From assembly GCA_903927685.1 (NCBI GenBank), contig CAIYOB010001618.1:1-6062 (forward strand): a stretch of DNA of 6,062 nucleotides, given 5' to 3'. Positions 5,658 to 6,062 of this stretch are shown piece after piece; position 1 is the first letter of the stretch; every line of letters begins with the position of its first letter. The stretch comes from an uncultured Planctomycetaceae bacterium (GTDB lineage: Bacteria; Planctomycetota; Planctomycetia; Pirellulales; Pirellulaceae). The position numbers and the translations under genes are program-made. Below the pieces are notes generated by a model that saw only the letters and a list, made by a program, of their open reading frames with translations, did not search any database and was not told where the DNA came from.

Positions 5658-6062
5658 TCAGACCGCATCCACGTAGCGGTAGGTAGGATTCGGACGACCG
5701 GGACGAAAGCTCTGTGTCTGCAGGAACTTCGGTGTGGCGCTCGCGGACTGGCAGGCTGCTCGTACGGCCCCCTCGACGTGCTCCGCCAAGACTTGCGGAT
5801 CGACGGCCACGCGGGCATTCACGATCACGTCTGCCTGGCGCGTGCGGAAGTTGGACGCCAGCGAGAGCGCGGCAGGCGTGTCGCTGCTGACGAGGTTCGC
5901 CACTCCGTGGTGACCTTCCGACATGCCGATCGTCTTCAGATGCGCGGGTTCGGCGGCGATGGCCGCCAGCGATTGCTGCAACCGCTGGACAATGCTCAAG
6001 GCCAGGTCATCGAGCGAAAACGGTCCTGGCGCCGTCACCCGCAGGCTGCTATTGAGCCAGCC
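5658..6062 (-). CDS. Probable CobW/P47K-type GTPase, C-terminal part; runs off right edge
   Basis: The last 134 codons of a gene whose start lies beyond the right edge; the frame is open to the final base (first visible residues GWLNSSLR). The visible part has no GTPase motifs, which would lie further upstream. The region predicted as helix FSLDDLALSIVQRLQQSLAA is followed by EPAHLKTIGM, then strand-like segments (HGVANLVSSD, QADVIVNARV), a helix (PQVLAEHVEGAVRAA) and the ending SFRPGRPNPTYR. I recognise this ending and order as resembling the C-terminal region of planctomycete CobW/P47K-like GTPases, whose tails often read FRPGxPxPTHR. Such proteins deliver metals to partner enzymes. The stop at 5658-5660 leaves only 20 bases to the porin start, so the two are probably co-transcribed from a promoter outside the window. 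The assignment rests on C-terminal resemblance alone. Confidence 0.5.
   Translation of the reverse strand, partial: GWLNSSLRVTAPGPFSLDDLALSIVQRLQQSLAAIAAEPAHLKTIGMSEGHHGVANLVSSDTPAALSLASNFRTRQADVIVNARVAVDPQVLAEHVEGAVRAACQSASATPKFLQTQSFRPGRPNPTYRYVDAV

Overview
The window looks like a chromosomal segment of a GC-rich planctomycete (Pirellulales-type lifestyle), judged from protein content alone. It has a secreted coiled-coil plus beta-propeller protein, a split-Soret-type diheme cytochrome, and a large secreted propeller/cytochrome protein of the hydrazine-synthase-alpha-like family. The last carries the DVQPVLD...CxxCH signature common in planctomycete cytochrome domains. No rRNA, tRNA or CRISPR array was seen.

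Layout, left to right. (1) Positions 1-460, minus strand: the N-terminal part of a secreted protein with a coiled coil leading into a beta-propeller (NHL-like). Its reading frame appears broken at a run of five G at 147-151. A strong sigma70-like promoter lies upstream; its 19-base spacer is almost filled by a dyad, the geometry typical of MerR-family control. (2) Positions 461-986: noncoding DNA with two adjacent small inverted repeats and a 146-bp palindromic, MITE-like element (729-874). (3) Positions 987-1766, minus: Tat-exported split-Soret-like diheme cytochrome c. (4) Positions 1767-2126: divergent intergenic region with a candidate promoter for each side and a 10-bp palindrome. (5) Positions 2127-4646, plus: an 839-residue exported protein with PD40/TolB-like propeller repeats, an HZS-alpha-type middle region and three CxxCH haem sites. 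(6) Positions 4648-4698: a two-tier stem-loop directly after its stop. (7) Positions 4831-5637, minus: a GlpF-type aquaglyceroporin. (8) Positions 5658-6062, minus: the C-terminal part of what is probably a CobW/P47K-type GTPase, 20 bases upstream of the porin and so probably in the same operon.

How they may work together: the divergent cytochrome pair in the middle would together supply five c-type haems outside the cytoplasmic membrane and may form an electron-transfer module. The strongest candidate for undescribed biology is this pair, a relative of the catalytic subunit of anammox hydrazine synthase beside a split-Soret-like cytochrome, with no recognisable hydrazine synthase beta or gamma subunit within the window. 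The CobW-like/porin pair on the right looks like an independent operon.
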